Of a stretch of 64,000 nt of DNA, positions 17,669 through 27,008 are shown piece after piece (within the stretch, counting starts at the first letter, position 1; each line of letters starts with the position of its first letter). Below the pieces are notes generated by a model that searched no databases, had not been told where the DNA came from, and saw only the letters and a program-made list of their open reading frames with translations. The stretch is taken from positions 1 to 64,000 of the forward strand of contig JABSRA010000006.1 in the NCBI GenBank assembly GCA_013215445.1, in the 5' to 3' direction. This DNA comes from Oceanospirillaceae bacterium (lineage in GTDB: Bacteria > Pseudomonadota > Gammaproteobacteria > Pseudomonadales > Balneatricaceae). Both the position numbers and the translations under genes were made by a program.

Positions 17669-18133
17669 ATGACACTAGCAAAAGACCGTATCGGTGCTTT
17701 AATCTTTCTGGCGCTGTCCATTGGCTATGGGTTATCCATTCCTTTAATTCCCGATTATCCTGGCGATGAATATGAAATATTCACCGCTAAGACACTACCG
17801 ACGGCGCTGGCCATTATCGGTGGTTTATTATCGCTGGCGTTGCTCTATGGGGCGAGAGGCGAGGAAAAAAGTGCACTACCCGAATTAGACTGGGCAATTG
17901 CCTTTAAATTAATCGCATTAATGGTTAGTTATGGATTAATTTTAGAGTCGCTCGGGTTTTTGATTGCCACCACCATTTTCTTGCTTTGCGGTTACTGGTT
18001 ACTGGGAGAGCGGCGTAAATGGTTGTTATTTAGCTGCTCGTTGCCGTTGGTATTATGTTTTTGGTATGGGTTGACCCAGCTGTTAGATATTTATCTGGCA
18101 CCGGGTGTGGTTATGCAGTGGATGGGGATGTAA
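17669..18133 (+). CDS. tctB: Tripartite tricarboxylate transporter small membrane subunit TctB
   Basis: 154 residues with four hydrophobic segments, the normal layout of TctB. The start ATG is 30 bases from the nearest Shine-Dalgarno-like AAGAGG (17633-17638). A GGGCCG/CGGCCC hairpin (17640-17659) lies between them and would bring them to about 10 bases when folded. TctB supports TctA in the inner membrane. The gene ends 4 bases before tctA. Confidence 0.88.
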   Translation: MTLAKDRIGALIFLALSIGYGLSIPLIPDYPGDEYEIFTAKTLPTALAIIGGLLSLALLYGARGEEKSALPELDWAIAFKLIALMVSYGLILESLGFLIATTIFLLCGYWLLGERRKWLLFSCSLPLVLCFWYGLTQLLDIYLAPGVVMQWMGM

Positions 18134-18137
18134 TAAA

Positions 18138-19676
18138 ATGTGGGAAGGTATTTATATTGGGGTGACCACTGCGGTCATGCCCTTCAATTTATTAATGATG
18201 TTTGTCGGTTGTTTTGCCGGAACTTTTATCGGTATGTTACCCGGCTTGGGGCCTGTGTCAGCCGTGGCGCTGATGATTCCGGTCACCTATGGTCTTGACC
18301 CTTCCTCTGGTATTATTTTGATGGCGGGCGTTTATTATGGGGCGGTGTTTGGTGCCTCGACTTCGTCTATTTTGATTAACGCCCCGGGTTGTGCCTCCAC
18401 CGTGGTCACCGCCTTTGATGGCTACCCAATGGCCCAGCAGGGCAAGGCGGGTAAAGCGTTAGCGCTGGCCGCATACTCTTCTTTTACCGGCGGCACTATC
18501 GGGGCTATCTTTCTGGTGCTGTTTGCCCCGATGTTAGCCAAAGTGTCGCTCAGCTTTCAATCCAGTGATTATTTTGCCCTGATGGTATTGGGCTTGACTG
18601 CGGTTGCTGCGTTTGCCGGCAAGGGCAATATTTTAAAAGCGCTGATGATGTGCATCTTGGGTTTGATGTTATCGACGGTGGGTACCGATCGATCTAATGG
18701 TGTCGAGCGCTTTACCTACGGCTCTATCGAATTTATCGATGGTCTTAGTTTCTTGTTGCTGGCGATGGCTACTTTTGCCTTGGCTGAAGTGGTTATGTCG
18801 GTCATGGATAAAACCACTAATGCACAGCAAGCACAAAGCAATGACGCCTCTGCACTTGGCAGTATGAAATTGACAAAAGCTGAAATAAAGGAAGTGGCGC
18901 CGACGATATTACGCTCTTCAGTACTGGGTTTTGTGGTCGGAGTACTACCGGGCGCGGGGGCCACAATCGCCTCCTTTTTAGCTTATGGTGTGGAGCGTAA
19001 TCTCTCCAGCAAAGAGGACAAAGAAAAGTTTGGCAAGGGATCACTAAGAGGCTTAGCTGCCCCAGAATCTGCCAATAATGCGGCATCAACCGGGTCTTTT
19101 GTGCCGATGTTGACCTTGGGGATACCAGGCAGTGGCACCACAGCTGTGATGCTGGGTGCGTTAATTGCCTACGGAATTCAGCCGGGTCCAAGGTTGTTTA
19201 TCGATCATCCAGATGTGTTTTGGTCGGTGATTGTCTCGATGTATTTAGGCAACATAGTGCTGCTGATTTTGAACTTGCCGCTGATTCCCTACATCGCTAA
19301 GTTGCTTGAAATTCCCAGAAGCATATTAATCCCGTTAATCTTGTTTTTCTCGCTAACCGGTGTCTATCTGGTGTCATTTAATGCCTTTGATATTCAGGTG
19401 ATGGTGATTATCTGTATCTGTGCGATCGGCTTGAAACTATTAGATTTCCCGCTGGCACCGATGTTACTCGGCTTTATCTTAGGTGGTATGTTAGAAGATA
19501 ACTTACGCCGTGCACTATTGATCAACGATGAGAGCATGAGCTTTTTGTGGGAGCGCCCACTGACCGCGGTGATCATGTCACTGGCGATGTTGGCGCTATT
19601 TGGCCAGCCACTGTTGAATCTTCTTCGAGCAAAGTTGCGCCAGGGTAAAACTCAAGACGTCTTTGATGCCGAGTAA
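18138..19676 (+). CDS. tctA: Tripartite tricarboxylate transporter large membrane subunit TctA
   Basis: 512 residues from ATG 18138 (MWEGIYIGVTTAV); the frame extended to 18105 overlaps tctB and is rejected. About eleven to twelve membrane segments. Signature TctA stretches are GMLPGLGPVSAVALMIPVTYGLDP and GVLPGAGATIASFLAYGVERN, and PMLTLGIPGSGTTAVMLGAL. It carries out sodium- or proton-coupled uptake with TctC and TctB. It is the last gene of the operon, ahead of a strong terminator. Confidence 0.95.
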   Translation: MWEGIYIGVTTAVMPFNLLMMFVGCFAGTFIGMLPGLGPVSAVALMIPVTYGLDPSSGIILMAGVYYGAVFGASTSSILINAPGCASTVVTAFDGYPMAQQGKAGKALALAAYSSFTGGTIGAIFLVLFAPMLAKVSLSFQSSDYFALMVLGLTAVAAFAGKGNILKALMMCILGLMLSTVGTDRSNGVERFTYGSIEFIDGLSFLLLAMATFALAEVVMSVMDKTTNAQQAQSNDASALGSMKLTKAEIKEVAPTILRSSVLGFVVGVLPGAGATIASFLAYGVERNLSSKEDKEKFGKGSLRGLAAPESANNAASTGSFVPMLTLGIPGSGTTAVMLGALIAYGIQPGPRLFIDHPDVFWSVIVSMYLGNIVLLILNLPLIPYIAKLLEIPRSILIPLILFFSLTGVYLVSFNAFDIQVMVIICICAIGLKLLDFPLAPMLLGFILGGMLEDNLRRALLINDESMSFLWERPLTAVIMSLAMLALFGQPLLNLLRAKLRQGKTQDVFDAE

Positions 19677-19731
19677 ATAGCTGGATTTCCTCTCGCTATT
19701 GACTGGTCACTTGGCTATTGCCATTGGACAA

Positions 19732-20016
19732 TCATGTCGATAAAAAGAGTTTCGATAAAAAGAGCGCCATGTAGGCGCTCTTTTTTTGTTTAAATAACTG
19801 GGAAAGCTCCGTACTGAATACGCTTAGGGCGGATAATTCATGCGTACTTTGGGGATGGCGCTCGACAATGTTCAGGTAAGAGCTCATATAGCGCAACCTT
19901 TGATAGTAGAGAGCCCAAATCAATTCAGTGGCTTGCTGGGGAATAAGCGACCAGCTGCTGTGAGCATTTTCATGGTTGGCTGCACGGCTATTTTCATATG
20001 GGCAGATTAAGCACAA
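19732..20016 (-). CDS. Hypothetical protein, doubtful
   Basis: A possible 94-codon frame with a TTG start that overlaps the end of the diguanylate cyclase gene by 10 bases. The protein (MCLICPYENSRAANHENAH...) has no recognised domain or signal. Its last third is encoded by the tctA terminator, which argues against a conserved function. It could be translated by coupling to the cyclase gene, or be chance. Confidence 0.25.
   Translation of the reverse strand: MCLICPYENSRAANHENAHSSWSLIPQQATELIWALYYQRLRYMSSYLNIVERHPQSTHELSALSVFSTELSQLFKQKKSAYMALFLSKLFLST
19757..19787 (+). terminator. Rho-independent terminator of tctCBA
   Basis: Stem AGAGCGCC (19761-19768) and GGCGCTCT (19774-19781) with loop ATGTA, followed by a run of seven T (19781-19787). 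A-run on the left (19757-19760) gives a weaker tail on the other strand, so it may act both ways. Confidence 0.9.
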
Positions 20017-21017
20017 ACTTTATTTCGCCCCCCTCGCTTGGCCCGATATAGGCCATCATCAGCCCCTTTGATCCAATCATCCACGCTCATCGCAGGCTTG
20101 AATTCGCAGACGCCGATACTGACAGTAAAGGCTTTGTTGGTATCGGGGAGTAAAATTTTACTGAGCAAGAGGCGGTGCTTATCTGCTATAAGCAGTGCAT
20201 CGGCACTATTAACCTCTGGCAGCAGTAGTATAAACTCTTCACCACCGTAGCGAAATAACATATCGCTGGCACGCTTATGCCCCAAAATGGTGGCAACTAA
20301 TTGGCGTAAAATGTCATCCCCGACTATGTGTCCGAATTGGTCATTTACTTTTTTAAAATGATCGATATCGATCAGTAGGAGAGACAGGGGAGCAGCAGTG
20401 CGTTTAAACAAACGGATGCTATGTTCAAAAATAGCATCCATGTGGCGTCTGTTGTAGCAGTGAGTGAGTGGATCCCTGATGGATTGATTGACAAGTTCTT
20501 GTTGCAAGTTGCTATTGATAATAACAATTAAATTAGTAGTGAGCAGAATCGCGGTGATGCTGGACATGTACCTGATGGTAAAGATAACATCCCCAGATAA
20601 ACTCAACAGGTAGCTGATAGGAATCGCGATGCTGATCGCGGCGAAATTAGCTTGTTTAATGGGTAGAATAAAAAAGTAAATAGATAACAATGGATAAGTC
20701 CAAAGTGTGGCCGAGCTACCCTCGTAGAAGGTTAATGCAATGAGTTGGGAGCCAATAAATGCCAGTACAATTGATCGAGGCAACAGCTCAGGCTGGTTAT
20801 TTATGATTTGTCGAAAGTTACAGCAGAAAAATATCAGGGCCAGGCCCTGGATAAAAGCCAGCATAAACTTGCCCTTTAACAGCCAAAAAAAGCTGAAAGG
20901 CGTTAAAAAAAAACAACAGGTAAAGGTTAATGTCTTGTAGAAAAAATCTTCATCTAAGTGACTAGATTTAAGAACCTTTACGATTAGATCAGCACTTTTA
21001 GGGCGCTTATTTAGCAT
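20007..21017 (-). CDS. Membrane diguanylate cyclase (GGDEF domain)
   Basis: 336 residues. Five to six hydrophobic segments fill about residues 30-165. The C-terminal GGDEF domain starts at DPLTHCYNRRHMDAIF and has an intact active site RYGGEEFILLLPE. It makes cyclic di-GMP from two GTP in the cytoplasm in response to something sensed by the membrane part. No inhibitory RxxD motif directly before the active site was noticed. The gene is a single unit. Confidence 0.92.
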   Translation of the reverse strand: MLNKRPKSADLIVKVLKSSHLDEDFFYKTLTFTCCFFLTPFSFFWLLKGKFMLAFIQGLALIFFCCNFRQIINNQPELLPRSIVLAFIGSQLIALTFYEGSSATLWTYPLLSIYFFILPIKQANFAAISIAIPISYLLSLSGDVIFTIRYMSSITAILLTTNLIVIINSNLQQELVNQSIRDPLTHCYNRRHMDAIFEHSIRLFKRTAAPLSLLLIDIDHFKKVNDQFGHIVGDDILRQLVATILGHKRASDMLFRYGGEEFILLLPEVNSADALLIADKHRLLLSKILLPDTNKAFTVSIGVCEFKPAMSVDDWIKGADDGLYRAKRGGRNKVCA

Positions 21018-21514
21018 AAATAATCCTAGATATCAGCTGGAGAAGAATCTATCTAAGGAAGTAGCGAACTAGCCAAAAATGTCGGTAGAGTTTTGGCTCT
21101 TACGACATATTCATGGACAAAAAGTTATAGGTAATAGGTCACGGCTGACATTGAGGGGTTAATTCTCTAATTCCTAAGGGTATTAACTATATTTTAATGG
21201 CTTGCTGAAATTAAGACAATACTTAACGGTAGCTTAATTGATGTTTCGGGGAGTGTGTTGAGTTTTTCCTAATTTCTTGACGGTATGCATTGCGTTGTCA
21301 ATTTTCTTAAACGAGGTTTTAATATCATCTCACCGTCTGTTTTTCTAGTGAGTGCATTGCGTACACTACTTTGATGATGACGCGCCAGTGTAGTATGCAT
21401 ATATAGATTAAACACAGAGCCATTAAATATCCTAGTAGCTGGTGCTATGGCATGCTGCTAGGGGGTTAATTAACAACATATGTGATAGTCATGTTTTGGT
21501 GTTACCGCAAGAAA
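21018..21514. other. Gene-free stretch between the cyclase and pseudoazurin genes
   Basis: About 500 bases, AT-rich, with the promoter region of the minus-strand cyclase gene. It holds the first copy (21406-21470) of a 65-base imperfect direct repeat. A 72-codon frame on the plus strand at 21442-21660 is not supported. Confidence 0.4.
21406..21470 (+). repeat. 65-base imperfect direct repeat, copy 1
   Basis: Shares the pattern TTAAACACAG, then TAAAT, CTAGTAGCT and GCAT..GCTAG.GGG with the copy at 22418-22482. By eye about 75% of positions agree. The two copies flank the pseudoazurin gene. Confidence 0.6.
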
Positions 21515-21548
21515 CAAAAAAGCCCTGCCAATACAAATTGATCGGGCT
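21515..21548 (-). terminator. Rho-independent terminator of the pseudoazurin gene
   Basis: Read on the minus strand: AGCCC...GGGCT outer stem with inner TCAAT/ATTGG pairing and a TTGT loop, followed by TTTTTG. It is about 50 bases past the pseudoazurin stop codon. Confidence 0.8.
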
Positions 21549-21599
21549 ATATATTGATCGAAATAAAATTCGCTACTGCCTTGGGCGACTTTATTTAGC

Positions 21600-22064
21600 T
21601 CAAGTACCCTTACTAATTTGCGCAAAAAGTGCCTGCAAACGCTCTCCTTTCATCCTATAATCTTTATTCATGAGAGACGAATCTGCCCTTATCTTTTCCA
21701 AGTTAGTCGCTGCACCCGCCACAATTACCGCCACCATCCCCATTAACGAATGAGGGTTACACTGCACCGCGTACACGCCCTCTTTTTCTAGTGTGATAGT
21801 GATTGGCTCATCCATCTTGCCATAAAAAGAAGTACTGCCCTGGGGGCTAAGCCCTGCAATACTCTCGGCATTATGCCCCCAATCTGTTGGGATAAAGGTC
21901 ACGGTATCTCCCACAGCTACCCGCAGCAGACTTGGCTCAAATACCATCTGTGCCGAATCGTTGGAGTCCAACATTAAAACTTGGTGTTCAGCACTGACTG
22001 CCTCTGAAACAAAGCCAGGCATCAGAAATAAAATAAAGGCACAGCTCAAAACACTGTTTGTCAT
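21600..22064 (-). CDS. Pseudoazurin (type 1 copper protein)
   Basis: 154 residues, with a signal peptide of about 24 residues (LSCAFILFLMPGFVSEAVSA). The cupredoxin ligands are visible: His in DWGHNAESI, then Cys, His and Met in VQCNPHSLMGMVAV. This spacing is that of pseudoazurin. It carries electrons in the periplasm, typically to nitrite reductase, nitrous oxide reductase or a cytochrome oxidase; none of these is in the window. A Fur-like box lies just upstream, and a Shine-Dalgarno AGGGG is 8 bases before the ATG. Confidence 0.92.
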   Translation of the reverse strand: MTNSVLSCAFILFLMPGFVSEAVSAEHQVLMLDSNDSAQMVFEPSLLRVAVGDTVTFIPTDWGHNAESIAGLSPQGSTSFYGKMDEPITITLEKEGVYAVQCNPHSLMGMVAVIVAGAATNLEKIRADSSLMNKDYRMKGERLQALFAQISKGT

Positions 22065-22092
22065 CGGAAAAACCCCTAGTAACTATCTTTAT

Positions 22093-22111
22093 GAGAATGA
22101 TTATCAATAGT
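22093..22111 (-). promoter_or_regulatory. Fur-like iron box upstream of pseudoazurin
   Basis: GAGAATGATTATCAATAGT matches the 19-base Fur consensus GATAATGATTATCATTATC at 15 positions. It ends 29 bases before the start codon. On the minus strand a possible promoter TTACAA-16 bases-GATAAT puts the -10 inside the box, so iron-loaded Fur would repress. Binding is inferred. Confidence 0.6.
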
Positions 22112-22417
22112 ATCTTGTTTCTTGTAATATTGCTCTAAATAAACATAATTTTTAGAATTATATTCAAGCTGGCTACAGGATTGGTACCCTAAAATAGGGG
22201 GGAGTCATTTTTTTAGTTGCGGCAAAGGAACAAAAAACCTACTAATTCAAATAATAAGGAGACAAAGGAAGTTAAGGAGACAAGAGACAAAGGATAGTCA
22301 TCTATTAATTGAGAATGAACGTAATAAAGAATAGGGTATCTAGTACTAAGAATTAAATTTAGCGGTTGATACCTCTGAGCGAGGTAAATATGACTCGTGC
22401 CCGTGCGCAGCCCAATA

Positions 22418-22482
22418 GGTTAAACACAGACCCAGTAAATCTTCTAGTAGCTTGAGGTATAGCATTGCGCTAGAGGGTAATA
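22418..22482 (+). repeat. 65-base imperfect direct repeat, copy 2
   Basis: Second copy of the repeat at 21406-21470. A shorter third match (ATAGCATGTCGCTAG) lies near 22618-22634. All three lie in the 920-base gene-free stretch 22065-22985 or just before it; nothing else was recognised in that stretch. Confidence 0.6.
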
Positions 22483-22985
22483 GTGACCTAGGTTGCTGAG
22501 TCAAACCGGTTAGCGTCGCGGTCATATTAATCGCAGTATGCTAACTTTCAGAGAAAGTGCCTGCTTCGGTATCTTCAGAGTTTGGGCTTGTGGTCTTGCT
22601 CTGTTTAAAAGACACCAGATAGCATGTCGCTAGCTAGATTTGACCGGGTACCTGGGGAAATAGGCAAGAACAGCAAACAACATTATTACCTCGCTCTGAC
22701 GCATCTCTTGCATTGAATAAATACTTGCATAGGCAAAATCGAGCTGATTTGTAATTCTCAAAACAGGCTTTTAGCCTCTAGGCCTGAAGCAGCCAATCTA
22801 GACGCGAAACATAATCAAAGTGATCAACTCCAGCTTCGACAATAAGTTAGCCTGAAAAAATACTCTTATAAACAAAATCAAAATAGATGCCAAAACTACC
22901 TTTCTCACTCATATAGGCTATCTTTAATCGGTAACTTGTCATTAATGAGCAATGAACTAAAAATAATAAGAAAGGTTAGTTAGCT

Positions 22986-24749
22986 GTGAGTCGATCTATA
23001 ACCTGCCAAGCCTCTGAGAAAATCACCCCCAAAATTTTGGTGATGGATGATACCCCAGCAAATTTAACAGCGATTAAAAGATTGCTAAAAAAAATTAACG
23101 TGCAGGTGCTTACCGCACAAGATGGCAATCAAGGTTTAGAAATTGCCTACAGAGAAAACCTCGCGCTGATATTACTCGACGTCAATATGCCAGAAATGGA
23201 CGGCTTCGAAGTTGCACAATTGCTCAGGGCAGTACAAGAGACCGCCGACATTCCATTCATTTTTCTCACTGCTTTCCAGCAAAATGAAGAACATCAGTTA
23301 AAGGGGTATCTCAGTGGTGCCATCGATTGTATCAATAAACCTTTTAACCCGGAGATCTTGCTGGCAAAAGTAATACTATTTATCAATATGTGGTCCTTAA
23401 AAAATGAAATGCGTCTGGAAATTCAAAGACGTGAAGCCGCCGAGCAAGAGATCAAGTACCTAGCGCAGCACGATATATTGACTGGGTTGCCAAATAGACG
23501 CCATGTATTAAGCAATATTGAAAACTTACTGGAGCGGGCAAAACGTCAACAGAGTCAGTTTGCCCTGCTATTTTTAGATTTAGACGGTTTCAAACAAATT
23601 AATGATGAACTGGGACATGACGCTGGCGATGAATTTCTGATTGCTATTGCCGAACGTTTTCAAACCAATATTCGCAGTATTGATTTAATTGCCCGCTACG
23701 GAGGCGATGAATTTTTAATTGTATTGACCGATATTGGCAAGACTTTAGAGTTGACCCCAAAATTAACCCGCTTGATCGATCTTGCACTACGACCGGTGGC
23801 ATGGAAAGGCTCAGAAGTCAGGGCGGGGGTCAGTATTGGTGTCTCTATTTACCCAGAACATGGGCAGACGACTAGCGAATTAATTAATTGCGCAGATGAG
23901 GCTATGTACCTGGCTAAAGCGTCGGGAAAAAATACTTTTAGGTTTTACTCTAGTGATCTTAACCAAGCTCTAGATCGCAAGTTAACCCTGGAACGGGCTA
24001 TTATTAAGGGGCTAGATAATGGCGAATTTGAAGTGCGCTACCAGCCATTAATCGAGACTGAAACCGGCAATGTTTTGGGTGCTGAGGCACTGCTTCGTTG
24101 GTCTAACCGTAACTTGGGAGAGGTGCAACCTGTTGAGTTTATACCTATTGCCGAGAGCTGTGGTTTTATCCATGAGTTGGGAATTTGGGTATTGCGAGAA
24201 ATCATCCCGCAGCTGCAGTGTTATCCTGAGATGAAATTTTCCATCAATGTCTCCGCGCTACAATTTAATAATCAACAATTACTCGATACCCTCATAGAAC
24301 TCTTCGACTCCGGGTTAATTCTACCCGGACAATTGGTGGTGGAAATCACCGAAGACATATTATTAGAGCGCAAAGATGCAGTGATGGCACGCCTTGCCAG
24401 GATGCGAGAGTTAGGCATAGAGTTATCGATTGATGACTTTGGCACCGGTTATTCTGCGTTGACCTTTCTGCAGAAAAACCCAGTAGAGCAGGTAAAAATA
24501 GACCGCTCCTGTATCGCCAATATGCAGGAGGACAACAATGCCTTGCTGGTGAAAGGTATTATTGCTATGGCCCATGCTTTAAACATTAATGTGGTAGCGG
24601 AAGGGGTTGAAACCGCTGCACAAATGGAGTTTCTCCGCCAGCAACAGTGCGATAGTGTGCAAGGTTTTCTATTTTCCAAACCATTGACGGCTGTCGATTT
24701 TGAGAAGTTAGTGCAGAGCAGATATCAATGTTCATTAAACTTTGGCTAA
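22986..24749 (+). CDS. Response regulator with GGDEF and EAL domains
   Basis: 587 residues from a GTG start. The receiver domain (about 14-130) has the phospho-acceptor Asp65 (LLDVNMPEMDGFEVA) and the conserved lysine in INKPFNP. The GGDEF domain (about 160-320) has an intact RYGGDEFLIVL (239-243). The EAL domain (about 335-580) has EALLRW (Glu367), EITEDIL, IDDFGTGYSAL and EGVET. Both catalytic domains therefore look able to make and break cyclic di-GMP. No cognate histidine kinase gene is adjacent. Confidence 0.94.
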   Translation: MSRSITCQASEKITPKILVMDDTPANLTAIKRLLKKINVQVLTAQDGNQGLEIAYRENLALILLDVNMPEMDGFEVAQLLRAVQETADIPFIFLTAFQQNEEHQLKGYLSGAIDCINKPFNPEILLAKVILFINMWSLKNEMRLEIQRREAAEQEIKYLAQHDILTGLPNRRHVLSNIENLLERAKRQQSQFALLFLDLDGFKQINDELGHDAGDEFLIAIAERFQTNIRSIDLIARYGGDEFLIVLTDIGKTLELTPKLTRLIDLALRPVAWKGSEVRAGVSIGVSIYPEHGQTTSELINCADEAMYLAKASGKNTFRFYSSDLNQALDRKLTLERAIIKGLDNGEFEVRYQPLIETETGNVLGAEALLRWSNRNLGEVQPVEFIPIAESCGFIHELGIWVLREIIPQLQCYPEMKFSINVSALQFNNQQLLDTLIELFDSGLILPGQLVVEITEDILLERKDAVMARLARMRELGIELSIDDFGTGYSALTFLQKNPVEQVKIDRSCIANMQEDNNALLVKGIIAMAHALNINVVAEGVETAAQMEFLRQQQCDSVQGFLFSKPLTAVDFEKLVQSRYQCSLNFG

Positions 24750-24892
24750 GCATTGCACCGCGGGCCATATGCCAACTCGAAAATAGAGCATAAAGGTCAG
24801 TTAAAACATTAATGTCTCTGGTGTTTATCTCGATGCTGAGCTGAGACTCAGTAACGAATCAATGCGCGCTAAAAACTATGCCTTAAAAGCGC

Positions 24893-24933
24893 AAAAAATT
24901 GCCCTGCAAACCGCTAAGTGTATGTTGCAGGGC
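24893..24933 (-). terminator. Rho-independent terminator of the trpREG operon
   Basis: Perfect 9-base stem GCCCTGCAA / TTGCAGGGC (24901-24909 and 24925-24933) with a 15-base loop; on the minus strand it is followed by AATTTTTTG. It lies 28 bases past the trpG stop codon. Confidence 0.88.
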
Positions 24934-24961
24934 GAAGCTGCTGCAGTGCCTAAGTGAGCAG

Positions 24962-25609
24962 TTAACTGAGCAAGAAGTTCTTCAGTAAGTTTTTACCCCC
25001 CTCAGTGGCGAAAGATTCTGGGTGATATTGAATGCCCTCGATCGGATATTGGATGTGTCTAAGTCCCATGATTTCACTGCCATTGAGTGCCGCCTGCATA
25101 AAATCATTGGTATCTGCGGAAAATTCATCGTCAACCACCGAGGTGATTTTTAGACAGTCAGGCAGAGATTGTGCATCGACCATCAGCGAGTGATAGCGCA
25201 TTACTTCCAGCTCTTGAGGCATGTTTTTATACACACCCTTAGCGTCGTGAGTGACTGGGGATACTTTGCCATGCATGGGGATGCCCGCATGTACCACCTT
25301 GGCGCCAAAACAGTGTGCGATACCTTGCATGCCAAGACAGACACCCAAGGTTGGAATCGTCTTGCCCAACTGGGTGATTACCTGGCTACAGATACCAAAA
25401 TAGGCGGGGTCTTCAGGTGTGCCTGGACCCGGTGAAATAATAATCCTGTCAACCTGCAACGCTTCTATCTCGGCGATACTGATCTCATCATTGCGCTTCA
25501 CCAGCACTGAAAAATCGGTTAAATCTTGCTCGCGTGATAAAATATCGCCCACGTATTGGTACAAGTTAAAGGTAAAAGAATCATAGTTATCAATAATAAG
25601 TACCCGCAT
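24962..25609 (-). CDS. trpG: Anthranilate synthase component II (glutamine amidotransferase)
   Basis: 215 residues. Class I amidotransferase motifs are all present: IIISPGPGTPED, nucleophile Cys91 in LGVCLGMQGIAHCFGA, and the His196/Glu198 pair in YHPESFATEGG. It releases ammonia from glutamine for component I to convert chorismate to anthranilate. The frame starts on the same base as the trpE stop (1-base overlap), so the two are coupled. PabA-type dual use is possible, but the TrpR gene in front favours tryptophan synthesis. Confidence 0.93.
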   Translation of the reverse strand: MRVLIIDNYDSFTFNLYQYVGDILSREQDLTDFSVLVKRNDEISIAEIEALQVDRIIISPGPGTPEDPAYFGICSQVITQLGKTIPTLGVCLGMQGIAHCFGAKVVHAGIPMHGKVSPVTHDAKGVYKNMPQELEVMRYHSLMVDAQSLPDCLKITSVVDDEFSADTNDFMQAALNGSEIMGLRHIQYPIEGIQYHPESFATEGGKNLLKNFLLS

Positions 25610-27003
25610 TATTGCTCTCCCTCAAAATAGGCCAGCACTTTGCGCATAGCAGATAATTTACGTTGAATCTCTAGGTATTCATCCTCAGCCGTTGAGTCAT
25701 ACACATTACCGCCGCTGGTTTGCGCGTAACCATCTTCGCCGTTGATAAATACCGTGCGGATCGGGATGGCAAAAGTACAGTCACCATTAAAGCTGAACTC
25801 ACCCAAGGCACCGCCGTATGGGCCACGACCATCGGGCTCGAGATCATCTATAATCTTCATCGCCTCCATTTTAGGTGCTCCTGAGAGCGTGCCCGCGGGA
25901 AAGTTAGAGGCCAGTGCCGAGAACATATCCTCTTGGTCGGCGATAATGCCAAAGATCTCGGTGGAAATATGTTGCACGTGCGAGTAACGCTTGATCGACA
26001 TCAGATTACGTACCGTAACCGTGCCAAACTTAGCTACCCGGCCTATGTCATTGCGGTGCAAATCGACCAACATATTGTGCTCGGCAATCTCTTTAGGATC
26101 ATTGAGTAGCGCCCTGGCCAGTTTAGTGTCTTCGGCACTATCCACACCACGTTTGGCAGTACCCGCCAAGGGGAAGGTTTCCATCTCGCCATCACTGAGT
26201 CGAAATAATAACTCAGGGGAGGCGCCGATAATTTTCTGTTCACCAAACTTCATGTAATACATATAGGGCGAGGGGTTCACCTCGCGTAATTTGGCATAGA
26301 GTTGAGTGCAATCGCCACTGATCTTGTAGCGAGTTTTAAAGCCCACTTCGGTCTGAAAAATTCGACCATCGATAATGTCCTGTTTTACTTTTGCCACAGA
26401 TTCGGCGTGCTGTTCACGGGTCATAGTATCGCCTAGGCATACTGTATGGGTTTCGCCGTATTCGCCCACATCGCTGTGCAGCAATGCCTCTACCACGCTG
26501 AATCTATTCTCAGTGTAATAATAATAAAAAATTTCGCCGGTCATATGATCGTAGACCAAGCCATCTTTGTAGACGCCAAACTTAAACGGCTCAAACAGCT
26601 CACTGGATTGCACCTTGAGTTTAGGCTCAAAAAAATTCACCGCATCGTAGCCTAAATAACCGACGATACCGCCCGCATAACGGCGCGAAATAATATGTTG
26701 CGGGACAATTTCCCGCAGTGCGTAATAGGGGTTATCACAAGGGTACTCTTCTATCACACCCGTAGTATTGTCTTGAATGCACAAGGTTTTATAATCTTTG
26801 GCGAAGATAGTCTGCGCCGGATCAAAGCCTATAATGTGGTGGCGCGAGACGTAGCTCTCCTCGCCGAGTGATTCGAGGATATAACAGTTGTCGTATTTTT
26901 TTTCGATGGCGCGAAACAGTTGAAAAAAATCAAAGTCTTCAGTCAGTTTCAAATAAGTCGGTTTGCCGGGCAGTTCAATCTTCGGCAGGGGTTTTGCAAT
27001 CAT
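25609..27003 (-). CDS. trpE: Anthranilate synthase component I
   Basis: 464 residues, shorter than the E. coli TrpE. Chorismate-binding domain motifs: IIGASPELLFRL, FPLAGTAKRG, LVDLHRNDIGRVAKFGTV, IKRYSHVQHISTEIFG, FPAGTLSGAPKMEAMKIID and YAQTSGGNVYDSTAEDEY. It converts chorismate plus ammonia to anthranilate. It is 5 bases after the trpR-like gene and overlaps trpG. The remaining trp genes are not in the window. PabB is the main alternative. Confidence 0.9.
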   Translation of the reverse strand: MIAKPLPKIELPGKPTYLKLTEDFDFFQLFRAIEKKYDNCYILESLGEESYVSRHHIIGFDPAQTIFAKDYKTLCIQDNTTGVIEEYPCDNPYYALREIVPQHIISRRYAGGIVGYLGYDAVNFFEPKLKVQSSELFEPFKFGVYKDGLVYDHMTGEIFYYYYTENRFSVVEALLHSDVGEYGETHTVCLGDTMTREQHAESVAKVKQDIIDGRIFQTEVGFKTRYKISGDCTQLYAKLREVNPSPYMYYMKFGEQKIIGASPELLFRLSDGEMETFPLAGTAKRGVDSAEDTKLARALLNDPKEIAEHNMLVDLHRNDIGRVAKFGTVTVRNLMSIKRYSHVQHISTEIFGIIADQEDMFSALASNFPAGTLSGAPKMEAMKIIDDLEPDGRGPYGGALGEFSFNGDCTFAIPIRTVFINGEDGYAQTSGGNVYDSTAEDEYLEIQRKLSAMRKVLAYFEGEQ

Positions 27004-27008
27004 TGCGC

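Noticed and set aside
21442-21660. Plus-strand open frame of 72 codons
   Set aside because: It overlaps the pseudoazurin terminator and the gene end on the other strand, with no family match or ribosome site.
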